Source: Porphyrobacter sp. TH134 (GTDB lineage: Bacteria > Pseudomonadota > Alphaproteobacteria > Sphingomonadales > Sphingomonadaceae). Taken from it: a DNA stretch of 64,000 nucleotides. The notes beneath the pieces were generated by a model. It was not told the origin of the DNA, did not search any database, and saw only the letters and a list, made by a program, of their open reading frames with translations. The position numbers were made by a program, and so were the translations under genes. Where the stretch lies: positions 1 to 64,000 of the forward strand of contig NZ_PKRO01000008.1 of assembly GCF_002855495.1 (NCBI RefSeq), given 5' to 3'. Of this stretch, positions 59,968 to 64,000 are shown piece by piece; within the stretch, counting starts at the first letter, position 1; the number at the start of each line of letters is the position of its first letter.

Positions 59968-62900
59968 CTAGAAGTTGCCCCGCACGATCAGCGAATACCG
60001 CCGGTCGTTCATGAAGAACGAGCGCGGTGCCAGCACGCCCGGATCGCCGGTATAGGCCTGCGTCGTGCGCGTGACCTCGTTCAGAAGGTTTACGCCCTGC
60101 ACACCGATCCGGATATTCTTGTTCAGATTGAAGAAGATCGATCCGTCCAGCTGCCCCGTCGATTCGTTGAAGATCGAATAGAACGGGAAGATCACATCAG
60201 CCGGTGTCAGCAAGAAGCGCGAGCGCCAGCTATAGGCAGCGCGCACCGAAATCGGCCCCTTTTCGTAGAACACCGTCGCGTTGACGTTGTGCTTTGACAG
60301 CTGTTCCAGCGGCAGGTTGCCCGGCGGGACCGTGGATTCTGAAACCGGCTCGCCCGTGTTAAGGAAGCTGTTCGGCAGGCCTTCGCTCTTGATGTAGGTG
60401 TAATTGGCTGCGACCCCCAGGCCATCGAGCGGTTTGGGCAGGAAATCATAGGTTTGCTGGTAAGCGACCTCGAACCCCTTGATCTTGCCGTTCTCGTCGA
60501 AGTTTGCCGGACCACGCACCAGCACATCTTTGGTGATGCCATTATTGGTGATCTGGCGATTGCTGATGCTCTGGAAGAAGAAGTCCTTGATGTTCTTGTA
60601 GAAGGCATTGAACGTCAAGGATCCGACCGTGTCGAAATACCATTCCACGCTGGCATCAAACTGCCATGCGGTCGCCGGCCGCAGGAAGGGATTGCCCGCC
60701 TGCGCTGTCAAGTCGGCGCCTTCCAGCCCGATGGTCAGGAAGTTGCGGATGTTGGCGTTGTCTGGCCGGGTCATGACCTTCGATGCGGCGAGCCGGACAA
60801 TCACATCTTCGGCAACCCCGAGTTTGAGATTGAAGCTGGGCAGCCAGAAATCATAGTTCACATCGGCAACATCGCGAATGCCGCCATTGTCGAGCGTCCC
60901 GTTCCCGGCGAAAGTCTGAAGTTCGGCGTAGGCTGCCGGAGTAAGGGTGCAGACCCCGCCCGGAACAGAAGGTGGCGTCCCGGGAGGGGCACCGATCGGC
61001 ACACCCGGTTCGCAGCGGCCCGGGTTCAAAGGATCGCCGTCGGCATCAAGGAGGATTTCGCCGGTCACAGGATCGCGTTCGGAGAAATACGGCTGGAGGA
61101 TACTCAGCGCCTGCCGGCTCGGAATCCCGAGCACCCCTTCGGAACGGATTTTGGTGTTGACGTAACGAACCCCGACATTGCCGGACAGGCGCATCGCGGA
61201 TCCGAACACGTTGTCCGCGCCGAATTCCAGCTGCAAATAGGCAGCCGAATCTTGCTGCGCCAACGGCTGGATATCCTCCCTCAGGAAGGGCGTACCGGAA
61301 ATGGCACCCTGCCGTCCGGCCAGCGGCACCCAGGTCGGTGAACTGCCCAGACCGCGGGAGATTTCCTGGACCGATTGGAAATCGGCAATCGCGCCTTCGT
61401 AGTCGCCGACAAGATCGCCGGTGTAGTAGAACCCACCGGGAGGGCCACCGGCCTGACCGCGGAAGAAGTTCGGAAACTCGTAGCGTTCCGACAATTCGGC
61501 AGGCGTATCGGCGAAATTGGTCGGACGCGAACCTGACCACACTTCGCTCAGCATGCCCCAGTTGTAGGTGGTGTAACGCACCGTCTGTTCGCGATCCTGA
61601 TAGCGGGCGCCGAACTTGGCGCGGCGCAGGAAGGCATCATCATCAAATTCATAGGTAAGGTCAGCCTGGAAGGCGTATTGCTTGCCCTCGCTGTCCTCGA
61701 TGTGATCCATCGCCGCGCGCCAGAACTGGAAGCGCGGATCGTTGAAATACTGCTCTTCAGTCGCCCCGGCCAAAGCTTCGCCCGGTGTTGACCAGTTGTA
61801 ACCCAGGAACTGCGGCTTGCGTGCGATCACCTCTGGCAGGTCGCCCGAAATATCGAGCTCCTGGTCGGCAAACAGCGAGCCGAAGACGCTGAAATCGAGG
61901 TTTTCCTTGCGCGAGGTTGCATATTGTCCGTCGAGCTCGATCGTCAGACGATCGGTCAGTTCGGTGCGCATGTTCAGCGAAAAGTCCTGGTTCAGGACTT
62001 CATCGATGGTCTGCCGCCGCGCGAGCGATTGCTGCTGACCGCCGATCGGCACGAAGGGCGTCAGCGCCGGATCACCGCGCCAGCCATTGTTGGTGTTGAC
62101 GATATAGCCCGACTGGAACAGACCGCCTTCATCGTAAACGTAATCGGTGAACCCGCCGACAGGACATTGCGCCCGCGAAGTCGGGTCGCCGAGCGTGCCA
62201 TCGGGATTGATCCGCGCCGGGCCATCGGCATTCTGCAAACAGCCGATCGGATAGGTGGTGTATTCCGACTGATCGGGCGCGGTTTCGTAGGTGTATTCAC
62301 CCGACCGGTTGGTTGAATCCGAACGGATATATTCAGCCGTGATGAGAGTCTTCCCATCGATCGATTCAAACTGCGCAGAGGCGGCAAAACCCAGGCGTTC
62401 GCGATCATATTCCTGTGTGCGGAACTGCCCGCCTACCGGCGCCACGCGCGAGCCGGCATAATCGGCAAAGCCATCGGCCCCGGGGGTTCCGAGGTTGCCG
62501 CAAGCAGCGCCCGCACCCGGCAGTGTCGTGGTGTCGGTCGACCCAGGCAGGGGGTTGCGGCAGACCAGTACGCCGTCGGCATTGGCGATGTTGACCAAGG
62601 CGCCATCACGGGTCTGGTAGTTGGTCACCTGCAAGCCATCAGCCCGGCTCTTGATTTCGGAATAGGAGCCGCTCAGCAGCAGGCCGAAACGGCCCTTGTC
62701 CGTATCCCACGTGTTGCTGATCAGGCCCGAGATCGTCGGCGTCCATTCCTTGCGGAAATCGCCGTAGTTTGCTTCGGCACCAAACGCCATCTTCAGCCCG
62801 TTATTGTCGAAAGGCTTGCGGGTATTGAGGTTTACCGTCCCCGCAAGGCCGCCTTCGATGGTTTCGGCGGTGGCGTTTTTGGAGATGATGACCGAACCCA

Positions 62901-63417
62901 GCAATTCGGCCGGCACGTCGGCAAAGTTCAGCGCCTGACCACCGACGCCCGCAGCAAAGGCCGAACGGCCATTGAATTCGGAACGGACGAAATTGAGCCC
63001 GCGCACGACGACGCCCGAACCTTCGACCGAGAACCGGTCAGGATCGTTCGAACCGGAAAAGCGGTTGATGGCGACGCCCGGAACGCGCTGGAGCGCTTCG
63101 GTGACAGACCGATCGGGCAGCGCGCCGATATCTTGTGCGGTAATGGCGTCGACGAAGGTGTCGGCATCGCGCTTGATGTTCTGAGCGTTGGCGAGCGACT
63201 GGCGCAAACCGCTGACGATGATTTCGCTGGTCGGTTCTTCGACCGTGGCCGTATCGGCAACTTCAGGCTCCGGCTGGGGTTCGTCCTGCGCCATCGCGCT
63301 GCTGGCGCTGATCGCGCAGCCGACAACCAATGCCGATGCCCCGGCCCGCAATGCGTTTTTGTACCATGAACCCTGCCCCCCGGCCCGAACGGCGCGGTGC
63401 TGCATCGAAGTGCGCAT
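59968..63417 (-). CDS. TonB-dependent outer-membrane receptor (oligosaccharide uptake)
   Basis: 1149 residues; the ATG at 63417 follows GGGGAGG. Signal peptide to about residue 47 (ISASSAMAQDE). An N-terminal plug has SEIIVSGLRQSLANAQNIKR and ALPDRSVTEALQRVPGVAI; the beta-barrel is long and ends in RYSLIVRGNF. The size and plug match receptors of Xanthomonas/Caulobacter-type carbohydrate loci. Xylo-oligosaccharide uptake is inferred from its operator and neighbours. No SusD-like gene is present, as usual in Proteobacteria. Confidence 0.93.
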   Translation of the reverse strand: MRTSMQHRAVRAGGQGSWYKNALRAGASALVVGCAISASSAMAQDEPQPEPEVADTATVEEPTSEIIVSGLRQSLANAQNIKRDADTFVDAITAQDIGALPDRSVTEALQRVPGVAINRFSGSNDPDRFSVEGSGVVVRGLNFVRSEFNGRSAFAAGVGGQALNFADVPAELLGSVIISKNATAETIEGGLAGTVNLNTRKPFDNNGLKMAFGAEANYGDFRKEWTPTISGLISNTWDTDKGRFGLLLSGSYSEIKSRADGLQVTNYQTRDGALVNIANADGVLVCRNPLPGSTDTTTLPGAGAACGNLGTPGADGFADYAGSRVAPVGGQFRTQEYDRERLGFAASAQFESIDGKTLITAEYIRSDSTNRSGEYTYETAPDQSEYTTYPIGCLQNADGPARINPDGTLGDPTSRAQCPVGGFTDYVYDEGGLFQSGYIVNTNNGWRGDPALTPFVPIGGQQQSLARRQTIDEVLNQDFSLNMRTELTDRLTIELDGQYATSRKENLDFSVFGSLFADQELDISGDLPEVIARKPQFLGYNWSTPGEALAGATEEQYFNDPRFQFWRAAMDHIEDSEGKQYAFQADLTYEFDDDAFLRRAKFGARYQDREQTVRYTTYNWGMLSEVWSGSRPTNFADTPAELSERYEFPNFFRGQAGGPPGGFYYTGDLVGDYEGAIADFQSVQEISRGLGSSPTWVPLAGRQGAISGTPFLREDIQPLAQQDSAAYLQLEFGADNVFGSAMRLSGNVGVRYVNTKIRSEGVLGIPSRQALSILQPYFSERDPVTGEILLDADGDPLNPGRCEPGVPIGAPPGTPPSVPGGVCTLTPAAYAELQTFAGNGTLDNGGIRDVADVNYDFWLPSFNLKLGVAEDVIVRLAASKVMTRPDNANIRNFLTIGLEGADLTAQAGNPFLRPATAWQFDASVEWYFDTVGSLTFNAFYKNIKDFFFQSISNRQITNNGITKDVLVRGPANFDENGKIKGFEVAYQQTYDFLPKPLDGLGVAANYTYIKSEGLPNSFLNTGEPVSESTVPPGNLPLEQLSKHNVNATVFYEKGPISVRAAYSWRSRFLLTPADVIFPFYSIFNESTGQLDGSIFFNLNKNIRIGVQGVNLLNEVTRTTQAYTGDPGVLAPRSFFMNDRRYSLIVRGNF

Positions 63418-63431
63418 AAGATCCCTCCCCA

Positions 63432-63445
63432 TGTTAGCGCTATCA
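63432..63445. promoter_or_regulatory. LacI-type operator upstream of the TonB receptor
   Basis: TGTTAGCGCTATCA, 12 of 14 palindromic, sits 15 bases upstream of the receptor ATG. The Shine-Dalgarno lies between. Bound repressor would cover the start of the message. Confidence 0.82.
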
Positions 63446-63587
63446 TTTATTGCTAGATAGCTTGCTCTCTTGTGGGACGATGGCTTATCGATGGCCGGCA
63501 CGCTTGACAATAGGTCTTCGCATTTTTGCAGGGATACTGTGGCAATTTGCCAACAATGCGGTGATTGGGTAGCATGAGGGGAGCAGG

Positions 63588-64000
63588 ATGAGGAGCAATG
63601 GTATCGGTAACGCAGATCGCCTTGCGCGGGTCGTTGTGGTTGGTGGCGGCACCGCCGGATGGATGGCTGCCGCCGCGCTTTCGCGGTTCTTCAACGACGG
63701 CCGGCGCACCATCACGCTGATCGAATCCGATGCCATCGGCACGGTTGGTGTTGGCGAAGCGACGATCCCGCCGATCCGCAGCTTCAACGCGATGCTCGAT
63801 ATTACCGAGGCTGAATTTCTGCGGGAAACGCGCGGCACCTACAAACTCGGCATCGAGTTTGTGAACTGGGGCCGGATCGGTGATCGCTATATTCATCCTT
63901 TCGGCAATTTCGGACAGGATTTCCACGGCATCCCGTTTCACCAGCTGTACCTGCGCGAACAGGCCCGCGGCGGAGCGGTGGGGGCAATTGGCGATTATTC
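63588..64000 (+). CDS. Flavin-dependent tryptophan halogenase family protein (partial)
   Basis: The first 137 codons are present; the gene continues past base 64000. ATG 63588 has GGGGAG at good spacing. The FAD-binding GxGxxG loop is VVVVGGGTAGWMAAAAL, and the GVGEATIPPIR motif is characteristic of flavin halogenases (PrnA/PyrH-like); the second motif WxWxIP is beyond the window. In Xanthomonas and Caulobacter this family often sits next to TonB receptors in carbohydrate loci, with unknown natural substrate. Divergent from the receptor gene across 170 bases. Confidence 0.88.
   Translation, partial: MRSNGIGNADRLARVVVVGGGTAGWMAAAALSRFFNDGRRTITLIESDAIGTVGVGEATIPPIRSFNAMLDITEAEFLRETRGTYKLGIEFVNWGRIGDRYIHPFGNFGQDFHGIPFHQLYLREQARGGAVGAIGDY

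Noticed and set aside
1-64000. CRISPR arrays, rRNA genes and insertion sequences
   Set aside because: No regularly spaced repeats, no rRNA signatures and no transposase frames were seen.

Overview
The window looks like part of a chromosome of an alphaproteobacterium of the order Sphingomonadales, most likely family Erythrobacteraceae (Erythrobacter/Porphyrobacter type). The evidence is the high-GC coding style, GcrA, the F1-ATPase zeta inhibitor (DUF1476), a crtW/crtZ ketocarotenoid pair, a large TonB-dependent receptor beside a flavin-dependent halogenase, and a Caulobacter-like oxidative (Weimberg) xylose pathway. The species is inferred, not proven.

Layout. (1) 1-3.3 kb: right-hand end of an integrative element inserted at a tRNA-Ser(CGA) gene. 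It holds a CHC2-zinc-finger/Toprim protein, a VirB1-like lytic transglycosylase, a small DUF5818-like protein and a tyrosine integrase; a GTTC-N7-GTTC (LexA-type) site lies between the divergent genes. (2) 3.5-7.5 kb: hspQ, an ABC-2 permease, gcrA, a DUF481 beta-barrel and a spermidine-synthase-like protein. (3) 7.5-19 kb, minus strand: the rimP-nusA-ylxR-infB-rbfA-truB-rpsO-pnp transcription/translation block. It is broken up by a hotdog thioesterase (between infB and rbfA) and by yceI plus tdk (between rbfA and truB). truB carries a REP-like palindromic element inside its reading frame. (4) 19.2-24.4 kb: a PilZ protein and a phage-shock locus. pspF diverges from a sigma-54 promoter with an upstream palindrome, followed by a small membrane ORF, pspA, pspB, pspC and five further small membrane proteins, four of which look PspB-like. 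(5) 24.4-29.5 kb: sufE, a beta-helix protein, crtZ-crtW, a phytanoyl-CoA-dioxygenase-family protein and a thioesterase. (6) 29.6-35.1 kb: leuC-(small ORF)-leuD, a quinone oxidoreductase, zeta inhibitor, bolA-grxD, a strongly structured intergenic region and a NUDIX hydrolase.

(7) 35.2-64 kb: a large plant-polysaccharide utilisation locus. The beta-glucan side is GH3, GH5 and a secreted protein made of two copies of an unassigned beta-sandwich-like module. The glucurono-arabinoxylan side is two GH43, GH67 alpha-glucuronidase, two tandem GH3, a Tat-lipoprotein GH10 xylanase, a sialate-O-acetylesterase-like (probable acetylxylan) esterase, a TonB-dependent receptor and the start of a flavin-dependent halogenase. 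Xylose then enters XylB (dehydrogenase), XylC (lactonase), XylD (xylonate dehydratase) and XylX (2-keto-3-deoxyxylonate dehydratase), helped by an aldose 1-epimerase; the final semialdehyde dehydrogenase (XylA) is not in the window. A LacI-family repressor sits in the middle, and a 14-bp palindrome of the form TGKTAGCGCTAYCA recurs upstream of the transcription units (35177, 35332, 41859, 53753, 63432), so the locus reads as one LacI-controlled regulon.

Starts were chosen by Shine-Dalgarno context and family alignment from memory; no database search was possible.
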